A stretch of 64,000 bases of DNA from Brienomyrus brachyistius (lineage: Eukaryota; Chordata; Actinopteri; Osteoglossiformes; Mormyridae), in assembly GCF_023856365.1 (NCBI RefSeq), contig NC_064542.1, positions 17,212,863-17,276,862 on the forward strand, in the 5' to 3' direction. Below the pieces are notes generated by a model. That model was not told the DNA's origin. It made no database searches and saw only the letters and a list, made by a program, of their open reading frames with translations. The translations under genes were made by a program, and so were the position numbers. Shown here one piece after another: positions 1-11,500 of this stretch (position 1 is the stretch's first letter; every line of letters starts with the position of its first letter).

Positions 1-1
1 G

Positions 2-160
2 TACAAGACAATGGTGGAGGAGGAGTACAAGGCAATGGTGAAGGAGACGTACAAGGCAATGGTGGAGGAGGAGTACAAGGCAATGGTGAAGGAGAAGTAC
101 AAGGCAATGGTGGAGGAGTACAAGGCAATGGTGGAGAAGAGCAAGGCCAGTAGTGGATGA
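2..160 (+). CDS. 3' end of an unidentified gene coding YKAMV repeats
   Basis: An open frame enters from the left edge (first full codon at 2) and stops at TGA 158-160. It codes about five and a half copies of an eight-residue unit of the form YKAMVEEE or YKAMVKEK (24-nt DNA unit), with E- and K-rich versions alternating, and ends in SKASSG. The charge pattern suggests a helical or coiled-coil tail. An AATAAA lies 55 bases after the stop (215-220), which fits a real 3' terminal exon. The acceptor and the rest of the protein lie outside the window, so I cannot name it. It could instead be the 3' end of a transposon-encoded protein or a minisatellite that happens to be open. Confidence 0.45.
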   Translation, partial: YKTMVEEEYKAMVKETYKAMVEEEYKAMVKEKYKAMVEEYKAMVEKSKASSG

Positions 161-214
161 GACAGTCAGTGTTCTATGTTCAATCAGTACTACTTAAAAA
201 TGTAAATACTTGTA

Positions 215-220
215 AATAAA
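215..220 (+). promoter_or_regulatory. polyadenylation signal AATAAA after the YKAMV-repeat frame
   Basis: Canonical AATAAA 55 bases downstream of the TGA at 158-160. The spacing fits a short 3' UTR of the gene entering from the left. Confidence 0.45.
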
Positions 221-494
221 GCATTAAAAACGAAAAAGACCTGTACATGTGTTTTCAATTGAATGTGAGTAGGTGATGTTAAATGTCAGGAACATTCCAA
301 ATGTCTATTACACGTGTTGCCGATAGGGGGGCATATGGTTTGGGTGATAAGGGTTGCCTTTAAACTTTAATAGAACGAAAATACATTACATGTATTTATG
401 TTGTATTTTAAATTACGTTTTTAAGGAATAAAACATAACGGAATGAATGCAAGATACACGTCCAGCGGGGACCCGTCCGGCCGCAGCCATGTGT

Positions 495-1240
495 GCACAA
501 GCGCCACGGCGTATTTTAAAAGCAAGCACCAAAATGTTTAAGAAAAACTTTAGCGTTATTTTAGAAGAAAGCAGGCGGAATTTAAACCCGTGCAAACATG
601 CCCGAAAGCAGCAGAAGAGCAAATGCTGAGTTCAAACAAGCACAAGCGAAACCAATTAACATACAGCACGTCGTTTTAAAAGAAAGCACTTAAACCCATT
701 ACATTTAATCAACATGCTTAAAGAATTAGAAGGAAAAACATTAGCGGTATTTACCAGTGTTGGGTTGAAGAAAGCATTTAAACAGCGAAATGAGCGAGTC
801 CCAGCGCTCGGCCATAATCGGCAGGTCCGTTTGAAAAAAGCGGTCGAAATGATATTGGCCAGCCCGTTTCAAAATGGCGACACCAGAGGAGCGCCTGTTA
901 TTTCAAATAAACGTTATGGTTATAGGGGTTTAAGTAATGAAGCACTTTTCTGCCAATGTAAAGTAAAACGCTCTAAGCATTTCAACAAGAATCAAGGAAT
1001 AACGCGGTTAATTCTTGATTAAATTAGCGAATGCGCTCTCCTCTCTGGCTCGCTCTCATGTAGCGCATGCGCATAGAGCCACACAGTTTTCTTTAAGGAG
1101 CCGACTCTCTTGCGTTAATTTATTTAAACAGGAATTAACAGGGTTATTCCTTGATTCTTTTTTTTCCTTCTAAATTAACGCTAAAGTTTCTTTAAAACAT
1201 TTCGGTGCTTTCTTGTGGTGCCCAAAGCACAGAATACCCA
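495..1240. repeat. inverted and degenerate direct repeat block, probable non-autonomous element
   Basis: The segment around 530-575 (core AAACTTTAGCGTTATTTTAG) recurs inverted at about 1160-1206 (AACGCTAAAGTTTCTTTAAA on the + strand). A second inverted pair, AAGAATCAAGGAATAACGCG at about 988-1008, has its mirror at about 1139-1160. The motif AGAAAGCA followed shortly by TTTAAAC or TTAAACC recurs near 567, 681 and 769, giving a loose direct repeat of about 180 bp between 531 and 714. Nested inverted arms with subterminal repeats suggest a non-autonomous DNA transposon, but I could not fix the ends or a target duplication. The 102-aa frame at 714-1022 lies inside and has no recognisable domain. 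Confidence 0.4.
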
Positions 1241-2215
1241 CACTGCTCTGACTACGCCACCTCCTGGTAACCCCTAATGTTCCTTCTGTAACGTGGCTAA
1301 GTTCGAACCCTCCCCGTAACAAAGACAAAGAGGCATGTAAAAATAAAACCCAATCCACTTTATTACAAATATCCAAAATCAGACAAATGAAGGTTGCTGG
1401 GGGTGGGGGGCAGCTGACTATCCTCCAGATAGTAAGGTCAGATCAGCACACGCAGCTCTCAGCTCAGGAGGCCCCTGGTGACAAAGAAAACAGCAAAACT
1501 CAACACCACACAGCATGCAACATGACAAACACTACACACAACAGTACAGTGTCCACTCAGTGTGGCACCCCAACAGCAGAGCAAAAGCCTGTGCGGATCC
1601 GGCCTTGTACAGAAAGATCCCATGTACAAACATAAGGGGAGGGTAGCGGCCGATGTCCACCGCCCAAAATACAATACTACAATTACACTTACAACTTACA
1701 AGCTTATCAAATAAACCTAAAACAGTGGCTAGTCTGGTCCTTTGCAGGAATGTTTAATGCCCTCGCAGCACAGCAACACCAAGAGGAAGCATTCCAATGC
1801 TACAGGTACAAAGAAACAATCAACAAAGAAACAGACCCTTTTAAATCCCACAGTATAACCCAAGTGACCAGAGCCTCAGTGTCTGTAGCCCATCAGCTCG
1901 TAGGGGATCACGTCAAATGATAAAATTCCAAACAGTCACCTCCGCGTCCTGCACGAAGAGTTACATGCTGCTAGCAGTCACCCTGGTAAAATTAAAATTA
2001 AACATTCAAGTTCTCAAACAAACCCTCTCCTCCTTTCCTTACCCACAGGGGAGAAGAACCCACCCCATGTCCAGTTGTAAAACACAGCAGCAAGAAAATG
2101 AGATTCCATCTTGGCAGCCTTTTATAACTTCCTGGTAGGTCATATGACCTGGCTCAAGTGGTTGCCAATATAGTGTAATTACCAGTGCCATGCAACTACT
2201 CCTACCAGCCCGATC
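1241..2215. other. unassigned intergenic sequence
   Basis: I find no coding signal. Read on the minus strand it holds a TATAAAAG-like box (2126-2119) and an AATAAA (1364-1359) about 760 bp apart, which could be the skeleton of a decayed LTR or a non-coding transcript. On the + strand AATAAA also occurs at 1342-1347. None of this is decisive. Confidence 0.25.
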
Positions 2216-2220
2216 AGATC

Positions 2221-2549
2221 CCCACATCCATCCATCCATCCATTTTCCAAACCGCTTATCCTACTGGGTCACGGGAGGTCCGGAGCCTATCCCGGAAGAA
2301 ATGGGCATGAGGCAGGGAACAACCCAGGACGGGGGGTCAGCCCATCACAGGGCACACTCGCACACCATGCACTCTCACATGCACACCTATGGGCAATTTA
2401 GTAACTCCAATTAGCCTCAGCATGTTTTTGGACTGTGGGGGGAAACCGGAGTACCCAGAGGAAACCCCACGACGACATGGGGAGAACATTTAAACTCCAC
2501 ACACATATGATCCAGGCGGAGACTCGAACCTGGGACCACCATGCCGCCC
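2221..2549 (-). repeat. Mermaid/DANA-like tRNA SINE, copy A
   Basis: Starts with CATCC repeats (the GGAT tail read in reverse), then the block holding CCAAACCGCTTATCC, GGAGCCTATCCCGG, CACCTATGGGCAATTTAG, TTTTTGGACTGTGGGGGGAA and ACTCGAACC. Read on the minus strand this is the order of fish Mermaid/DANA SINEs: tRNA-like head, conserved middle, microsatellite tail. The head is shortened by a deletion near 2535. About 90% like copy B by eye. The Mermaid assignment is from memory of the family. Confidence 0.75.
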
Positions 2550-3100
2550 GGCAAGGTCATTCCATTTTAATTCAAAAGATTTTTCAAAAATAGCAGAATA
2601 ATGACTTCAGGAAAGGCTCTTAAACCTCATCTCCATGTGGACCTCTGCAGCTGGCCGCCCTTCTCCGCCAAGCTTACTCTCACCTACATCTGTGTCACAG
2701 AGAGCAAGATAGGGTAGGTGAAAAGAGAATTCCAATAAAGCAGCATCATTTCAAATTGACATATGAATTATACACACCTCCCAGAGCTCAGACATGTTTT
2801 ATTATAATTTATTAATGTAGCTACTTGGTTCAACTATAGCTTAAGCGAGTTTTGTGTAGTTTCAAAATTACCCCCAGATACCTTTTTGAGGCTCAAAAAG
2901 AACTTGAACACTTTTCTCATGAAGAGGACCAAGTAAAATGTCTGTATACAAATAGCACATATAAGTATATATTTTATTACAAATAATCAGCTCGTTATTC
3001 TAAACCCTTTGCTGTTTTTAAATAACCAAATGTAGTAAAAAAAAATTTAAAACCTTTTGTGAGATGAACTTTGACCTTGACCCAAAGAGACCTATCATTT
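2550..3100. other. AT-rich intergenic sequence, nothing recognised
   Basis: Stop-rich, AT-rich sequence between two SINE copies; no gene, RNA or repeat recognised. Confidence 0.5.
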
Positions 3101-3110
3101 CAGACCTTTC

Positions 3111-3483
3111 ATCCATCCATCCATCCATCCATCCATCCATTTTCCAAACCGCTTATCCTACTGGGTCGCGGGGGGTCCAGAGCCTATCCCGGAAGCAATG
3201 GGCAGGAGGCAGGGAACAACCCAGGATGGGGGGCCAGCCCATCGCAGGGCACACTCGCACACCATGCACTCTCACATGCACACCTATGGGCAATTTAGCA
3301 ACTCCAATTAGCCTCAGAATGTTTTTGGACTGTGGGGGGAAACCGGAGTACCAGGAGGAAACTCCACGACGACATGGGGAGAGCATGCAAACTCCACACA
3401 CATGTAACCCAGGCGGAGACTCGAACCCAGGTCCCAGAGGTGTGAGGCAACAGTGCTAACCACTGCACCACCATGCCACCCCC
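3111..3483 (-). repeat. Mermaid/DANA-like tRNA SINE, copy B, complete with target duplication
   Basis: The most complete copy. In reverse it begins with a tRNA-like head with an A box (GGTGGTGCAGTGGTTAGCA) and a B box (GGGTTCGAGTCTC), followed by the conserved middle and a GGAT tail. It is flanked by an exact 12-bp duplication, CAGACCTTTCAT, at 3101-3112 and 3484-3495. That duplication is the mark of LINE-driven insertion and suggests a fairly recent event. The 131-aa frame over it is not a gene. Confidence 0.85.
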
Positions 3484-3495
3484 CAGACCTTTCAT

Positions 3496-4359
3496 ACCAT
3501 GAAAAATTACTCTTTTTGAGCTTTCCCTATAGGTATAGTTGAGCTGCATAGCTTCATTAGTTAAAAAAGAGAACAAAGGGTACTCGTCAAAATCAAAATG
3601 GTGATGCAAATGCCATTTATTGAATTTAAATGGAATGATCCAGTATTTTTGAAGTGTTTGCAGTAGTAGTTGTAGGGTTTGAGTCAACTTTGAAATCTAT
3701 CATCATTTCTTGCTATTGTTTACTGTAACAGCATGTTTGCTTTTAACACTGAAAGCAAATGGAAGTATACATGGCAAACATAATTACGTTATTTTATGCC
3801 ATTGCTGTTATTTATTTTCTTACGTGTAGAACAGGTTATATCATTTGGTCGAAGCATGGCACTATAGCAAAAACCAAAACATAATAACAATGGAGTTTTC
3901 TGGGGAGACACTGAAGTTTTCCTGTGAAAAGATCCACCATGGCACACAAAATGACAGCAAAATTATTTCTTTTATAGATGACACATCAAATGCTGCATTC
4001 TTTCATTCTGAATACCATGACATTTTTATAACAATGATACAGTAAATGTTTTGCATGCTAAAATGTTATGTGCATTTGATACTGAAAGATTAAGCTGTAT
4101 TATTAAAAGGTGTACCTACACTGTGTATAAAAATTTGTTTGAACTAACTTCCCTTTTAATTCTGCTTCCAAAAGTTCCGCAAGTTCATTCTTACCCGCAA
4201 TTCAAATTAAACTGAAATTGGAATTTCAGGGCCATTCAATTCGATTCTGAATGGCACACAACGTTAATTCCAACATACCTTATACAAAAGGCAAATAAAT
4301 AAAGTATGACCCTATGAAAACCGACAGAGGGCGCTATATGATTCATTTTTCTTAAGCCT
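3496..4359. other. AT-rich intergenic sequence, nothing recognised
   Basis: No coding potential beyond short chance frames, and no repeat family recognised. Confidence 0.5.
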
Positions 4360-4622
4360 GAATACAACGTCCCCATGTCCTCGTGGGGTTTCCTCCGGGT
4401 ACTCCGGTTTCCCCCCCACAGTCCAAAAACGTGCTCAGGCTAATTGGAGTTACCAAATTGCCCATAGGTGCGCATGTATGAGTTTGCCCTGCAATGGACT
4501 GCCCCCCACCTCCCTGTCCTGGGTTGTTCCCGCCTCGTGCCCGTAGCTTCCAAGATAGGCTCTGGACCCCCCGCGACCCAGAAGGACAAGCGGTTTGGAA
4601 AATGGATGGATGGATGGATGAA
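4360..4622 (+). repeat. Mermaid/DANA-like tRNA SINE, copy C, 5'-truncated
   Basis: Opposite orientation to copies A and B. It begins in the middle part (CCCCATGTCCTCGTGGGGTT), runs through the same conserved blocks and ends in GGATGGATGGATGGATG at 4606-4622. The tRNA head is missing, as expected for a 5'-truncated insertion. Confidence 0.75.
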
Positions 4623-5029
4623 TGCAACGTTTATTTTATATAATTTAACTCTATGTCCTGTTTATAATGATTCAAAGCCGAATAAAACGAATGTTTTGTT
4701 AAATGTCGTATAGGTTTACATTTCTTGTGCAAAAGATCACAGGTGACTATTGCTAATAACATTTACACGATTTACGGACTCGAAATTCTCTCCTATTTTC
4801 GCCGAAGCACACTGTTTCATAATTATATGTACATAATTATATCAGTTTAACAGTGCAAAAAACCCTGACTGTAATAATTAAAAATAATTTATTATTAATA
4901 TTATTAACACCACTACTAATAATAATATCAATAACAAATAATAATTATTATTATTATCATGATTGGTAATTTTGTCATTCCTACATGGCAATCTAAGGAA
5001 CCTGAATAATTTTACTGAGTCTTACTGCC
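4623..5029. other. AT-rich upstream flank of mta2
   Basis: Contains runs of AAT/ATT repeats at about 4870-4965. No gene seen. Composition changes sharply to CpG-rich after about 5030. Confidence 0.5.
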
Positions 5030-5543
5030 TCCACGCGTCATATTGGAGATTTTGCGCTACGAGGCCGACCAATCGCACTTCGGTTTTTTCCGACACGAAG
5101 TCCGGAGATCTCCGAGTCACGTCGGGTCGTACTGACGTCACCCTGAGGGCGCTCGTCGGCGCGCGCGAGTCGGGCCGAGCGGAGCGGGGGCGAAGAAGAG
5201 GAGGGTAGGAGCTCTGGAACGGAGGATGGGAGGAAGATTGGAGTGAGAGAAGGAGAGACGGAGAGAAATCGCTGTGTGTATGTCTGTAAGACTGTGAACC
5301 AGAGCTGAGTGAGGCCACGTCGAGCCACATTTTAACTCATCCAAACTTTAAACTCCTTCATCTTTTTTTTTTTTACTCGCCGTAGCTTGGCTTTAGTGCC
5401 GGGTCCCGGGCTTTTGTTTCGCAGCCGGGTCGGGCAACAATAAAGACGGGGGGCAAGATAAACTAGCTGCACGTCATTTTTGTTTTCTTCTTTTTTTCTT
5501 TTTCGTGCGAGAGCGGGGGAGAGTACGCTCAGGGACCGGCAGA
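5030..5543 (+). promoter_or_regulatory. mta2: CpG-rich promoter and 5' UTR of mta2
   Basis: A sharp shift from AT-rich DNA to CpG-rich sequence (for example 5085-5200) just upstream of the mta2 ATG at 5544. CpG density continues past exon 1 to about 5760. No TATA box is obvious. This is the typical structure of a broadly expressed, TATA-less vertebrate promoter. The transcription start cannot be placed exactly. Confidence 0.65.
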
Positions 5544-8500
5544 ATGGCGGCCAACATGTACAGGGTCGGAGGTAAGTGCTGCTTTATTTTAGGAACCTGC
5601 GCTAGCAGGCTGGCTAATGTCTATTTCCGCGTATTTAACCCCCACCCCCTCGTCACGCCGTCGCCGTAACTTTAACTAGCTGCTCTTTTCCCCTCCGCAC
5701 ACAAGGCAGGCGGTCCGCCGTTTCAGTTCTCTGGTTTAGGCCGGGTTATCCGCTGCTAGGTCCATCTTATTCGGAGAAAGAAAGAATACTGGCAAACAGC
5801 CGGTTAGCCATAATGCACAAGTCATCTGAAGGAATGGCGGGAGGGGGGGGGGTCAAGTTTTTAAGTAAAATGTACCATCAGCGGCTGCATTACAACTGTG
5901 TACGCTTCGTGCGCTGAGACTTTGTTGAGCTTGGCAGGCTGTTTCTTAAGGGGATTTGACTTGTCTTCCAGTTAGTCGGCGTTGCAGGATAACACAATGA
6001 ATGTTTATTTATTTATTACAATTATTTAAAATGCAGCACCTGTACCGGCTAGCTGCGGTAGAACGAGGACTGGGCACTTAATCCCCAGAGTGGGTTGATA
6101 TTTTTTATATTATGATTCAGTGAAATCCCCCTGCATCCAGTGTGCTTTGTCCTTTCGATGCACGCTGATGTCGATATTCGGTTCGGCGCATCCCAGAGAT
6201 GCCGGATACACTTTAAGCGGAGGATGGCGCTTCCCGGGCTATGGAGGGTTAGGGTATGTAGGTCACAGCAATCAGACTGTGGGGGTGGGGGTACCTGAAG
6301 GTAGAAGTCACAGAGCCAAATGCCAAAGTTATGCAGTCTTGCTAAGTCTGCGTGGTGCTGACATGTCTTTTGTTTGTACCGCGTAGGGGAGCACGCCGCG
6401 CTGTTATTTAACGTGGACTCTCCGCTTTACTGTCAATGGTTGGGAGCGTTCATCATGAATATGGCAGTGCATGACATCGGATCGGTTTTTATTTCAGGGT
6501 CATGCTTGGGAAAATGAGTGTCAGTACAGGTGTCCGACAAATAAACATAGTTTTGATGATGTTTTTGCACTTAATTATGAGGCATGTAAAGATTGTCAAA
6601 AAGTCTTGGCCGAGCATTTAATGGCAGCCTTGCCATGGCCAGCAATGCATTTGTTAAAAACTTGGATTGGCCTTCCCTTAACCTTCAAATGTAACTTACA
6701 GGCCAACTTTTTTCCCTTTGAAAATTATTTTACGTGCATTCAAATACCGTGGTGCTTTTACCTCGGGGCCAGGTTTTTAAAGAGAACTATGAGTTTGTAG
6801 TCGTATTTTATACTTGTTTGACATCTAGGTTCAAATGAATTTCACGTTTACGGAAATATAAACGCGTGGCGCGTTTTAGATGGAAGTGCTGAAAGCTGTC
6901 TTAAGTCGAATTGGGGGTCAGTTTTGGGTCCGTGCCCAGTGTCGAGGCCGCGCGTGCGCGCCGCCGCCTGCCAGACCGGGACTCCGTGGGAGGGCCGGGC
7001 GTGCGCGCTGCCGTCAGCCAGCCCAATACTCCCTGGGAGAGCCAGAGTACGCGCTTGACAGGCTATTGTGCTGCGCTGTCCCATTTGCCGCCTGCTTGGA
7101 GCAGAAAAGGGGGTTATAAAGCCCTAAAGCAGACCCAGCTAATATTACAGTTATACTATAGAATCTCTCATACAGGGAGCCACTAGAACTGGGTGGCAAA
7201 GTGCTCACTAGGTGTACCTGGCTGGTTGAGTTTGGTAGAGCTTGTAATGAAATCAGATCTTGGGTTCTTTTTCCCCATAAGTAGTTGTTTTGTTTCCGTG
7301 TCTGTGGTGATGGCATTAGGTAGTTATGATTTAAAAAGCAGAATGTTCGTTTGAGGTCTGGCCCTTATTGCAGTAACCTTTGTGTCCTATGCTCTTTGAG
7401 TTGAACAGATATATAAAACTGGAAATGTCTTTTCGTTCACGTTAGGCACAGGCCAGGAGGATAACCTTTTGGGGTATGGCATTAGGTGTTCTGACTGCAG
7501 AGGTTTTGCTCCATGGGTGACAACCCAACAGTATCGGCTCACAACTCAAGTGCTAAAGTCGTTTCTCTAGTTTTGTCTGCTATTAGACTGTTTCAGTCAA
7601 GCTTGATAGGAAGCGCAAAGGCATCTACTACATGTTCATTGCATCATAAGTCCTGTTTCCACTGTAACAGAAGTGTCTCAGAGCTGCCATACAGGGCTGG
7701 TTGTCTGCTCTTGTTTATTTTCTGCTGCGAGCAGCAGGGCCAGAGGTGGCCCTATCAGGGAACGCCTGACTGCTGTGATTCGACAAATGCTCCTGCTCCT
7801 CCAGCATTTGCAGACACAGGGGGAGGCGTGGATTTAGTATTTCCAGTGCTTCTTGTCTGAGTAGGTCATATGTGGCTGACATGCAAAAACAGGTTCTGAA
7901 AAGTTCCCAAGGAGTGTTCCTAGGACGTTTCTTGAACAAGTTTTCCGAGCGAGTGGACCAACTTTTGCTGCATTGTTGCTGTAGTTAGAGTAGAGGGTGC
8001 TGTTTGTTGTCTGGTTCTGTAGAACTCGGATGTATAACAGTGGGTTCTGCATTCAGAGCATCCTCATGTGTTACTAATGCATATTATGAATAGCTTAAAG
8101 ATTATTTGTAATATTTTCTGGATTTGGAGTGTTGGCTACTCGCATGTAGTTTTTGTTTCAAATTTTGCTTGTGCTTTTATTTATATTTACTTGTTTGTCG
8201 TGATGACATTTCTGCCATGGTCCATACATTATTGCACAATTATTTTGAAATGTAGCTTTAGGCCTCCACAACATCTTCTGAAGGTTCTTTTTGAGAGCGT
8301 TTCCCCCCCCCGCTAATGTAGAATGGCATCTTTTCCCAATTTAATTTATACATTATCTGTTTTTGTCTAAGTTAGAAGGTACAACTGGGTGAAAGGTCCT
8401 GATTTAACCTGTAGCTAATGATTCAACACAATTCTGTTTACTGTAGGCTGGCTACTCTTCTTTCCTGTGTGCATGCTGTTGTCTGCAAGATGTTGGACGG

Positions 8501-11500
8501 GGTGTGACGTGATCTGTGCTGCTCTGTAGTGTGGCCATTGATTGACAGGTGCGGGAATGGGATTATTTAACATTTTTGGGTTTCCCCTCATTTAACACAT
8601 TAATGGTAAATCGGTCCACACCACTGGAACAACTGCATACATATACTCACCACTTGCCCTTTGTATTAGCCTATACTGTATATATGACATCAGTATAACT
8701 GTTACCAATATGCAGGAGACTCCTGGAACTTACAGGAGAGGTAGGATGTCTTGTTGACAATGTTCATGTCACTATTTGCATGAGCCTTAAGACTTAAAAC
8801 TTATGAAAATATTGAACGTGTTTGATTTTATTGGAATGTCAAGAAGCTAGACAGACTGACTTAAGACAGGCATATATGGCGGTCAAAATATCTAACAGTT
8901 GAGATGACAGAAGCACTCTGCAACTAGCAAAACTATGACAATAGATTGTGTCTGACAATAGAAATTTTTCTGTGACAGTGAAATTGCGTGAAAAGTTGTT
9001 AGGTGTAAGGCTGGCATTATCAAACTCCATTATCAATTCAAGAGAATATGCATTCTCTCAAAATAGAAAATGTTACTTCTCATAACGTGAAGTAGAACAG
9101 CTTTTAATATTAACATTATGTTAACTAGCATAACTGACTTACTGACACGAGTCCTCTTAATCCTGTGAGCTGACGTGCTTCCTTTCCGATGCTAGAGCAG
9201 TGTTTCCCAACCCAGTCCTTGGGGGAACCCAGACAGTCCACGTTTTTGCTTCTTCTCGGCTCCCTGCGCACCTGTACCAGGTGTTCGGTGTTCCTGGTTG
9301 GCTGGGAGGGAGCAAAAATGTGAACTGTCTGGGTTTCCCTGAGGACTGGGTTGGGAAACACTGTGTAAGAGCATAGAGGATGTGCTCCAATACCAGCCAT
9401 GGTCAACTCTACAAATTGAACAACTGACAGCCTTTTTTGGAGTTTAGTGTGAAATGCTCTCTACTAAGTGGTAATAACACAACATTTCAAGTTAGCGCAA
9501 GAAACACACATGATGAAGTCACCAACTAATCGATTATTGAATTACTTGGCAAAACCGATTTTAGTTGACTAAGTGGACGCTACTTACAAACCACAGGTAT
9601 GTGAAGTTTGACTGTGTATTATGCATACATAGTCATACTCACACACATATATACGTACACATGCTAGAGCTGTCCAATTAATCAAATTTGAATCACGATT
9701 ACAATTATGCCTTCCCACGATTACGAAAAAATAATTGAGAAAAATGATCTTTCTTTGTATCTCGTATTGAAATGATGCCCTGCTTTATCTTGCGCAATAA
9801 ATCCAGATTAGCACACTCATTTTTCAATGGTGTGCTTTGCCCGTGCCTAAATATTGTTAGCGAATTCCTTACAGCACAGCAGTCAAAACGCGTTCAGAGT
9901 TGAAACGGTAGGACGGGTACCTTTGGTCAATGATGTAAATGCACAACAGTTATTTGGAATCATTTTGGTTTTAAAGAATCAGACCAAGAACAACAGCAAA
10001 TAATTTGCAGAATATGTTTCAAAGCTGTGTCTGCACCACAAGGCAACACGACCAATTTATTTAAACACTTTAAGCTTAATCTTAAAGTGGTTTATGATCA
10101 AACAATACATGAACAAAAAACAAATAAATGTGAGGCAAGCTCAACTCCTACTGCAACGCAGTTATCCGTTAAGGGCACCCTCTATAGTACAACCGCGTAT
10201 CCGTCAAGTTGTCAAAAACGATGAGAGGTTACGGATGCCATCACATATTATATAGATATAAAGGGTGCCATCACATATTAAAAGGGGGTGTTCAACACAG
10301 CTGGAAATATTGTCTCCTGCCATCGTGCATCACTGAAACCAGATCATATAAACAGACTAGTATTTCTTGTTGAAATCTTTAAGTTGCACTCTTTATATCA
10401 GTGTACTGAGCAGTTGACTGTAATATGTATGGTGGTGATAAAAAAAAAATCATCAAGTTTAGTATTTATGAACCTCAGAGAACAGTTCATCTCAGTATAA
10501 TTTGACTTAATGAAAAAAAATATTTGTACAATAAACGTTATCAAATGTTTTTAGAATTATTTTTTTTTCAGTTCATTTTCATTGTGTCTACATTTCATAA
10601 TTATGATTTAATATATACAATGTTTCTGCAGTCAATAGTAATTGTGGTAAATAATCATGATCTCGGTATTGTTAAAAAAAAAAAAAATAATAATAATGAT
10701 TTTTGCCATAATCAAGCAGCTCTGACACTACGAGTATATTGCCAAAAGCATTGGGACACCTGCCTTTACACACACATGAACATTAATGACATCCCATTCT
10801 TAATACACAGGTTTAACATGGAGTTGGCCCACCCTTTGGGGCTATAACAGCCTCAACTCTTCTGGGAAGGCTGTTCTCAAGGTTTAGGAGTGTGTTTATG
10901 GGAATTTTTGACCATTCTTCCAGGAGAGCATTTGTGAGGTTAAGCACTGATGTTGGATGAGAAGGCCTGGCTCACAGTCTCCGCTCTAATTTTTCCCAAA
11001 GGTGTTTTATCGTGTTGAGGTCAGTGCTCTGTGCAGGCCATTCAAGTTCCTGCACACCAGACTAGTGCGCAGTCGTATTGGAAAAGGAAGGAGCCATCCC
11101 TAAATTGTTCCCACAAAGTTCAGAGCATAAAATTGTTCATAATGGCTTTGAATGCAGCAGCAGTCAGAGTTTCTTTCACTTGATCTAAGGGGCCAAGTTC
11201 AACCCCTGGAAAACAACCTCACACTACAATTACCCTTTCACTAAACTTTTTGCTTGGCACAATGCAGTCAGGCAAGTACTGTTCTCCTGGCAACTGCCAA
11301 ACCCAGACTTAATATTAATCCCCATGGGGAAATTGTCTTTACACCTCCCTCAACTTTGCTCTTTGTGGAGTACGTTGTCCACGAAGGGCAGCCGCCCATA
11401 GCGGTGCCCAAGGAGCTGGGCCTTGCTTAAGGACCCGCAGACCTTGTGATTATAGGCACACAAGCTTAGCCCACTGAGCCACACGCTGCCCCCAACTTGT

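Noticed and set aside
714..1022. 102-aa + strand frame
   Set aside because: Falls inside the inverted-repeat block and has no domain, so more likely part of a repeat.
2100..2126. Minus-strand TATAAAAG followed by ATGG
   Set aside because: The TATA-to-ATG gap is about 10 bp and the frame after it shows nothing recognisable; insufficient for a gene.
3064..3459. 131-aa + strand frame
   Set aside because: Entirely within SINE copy B.
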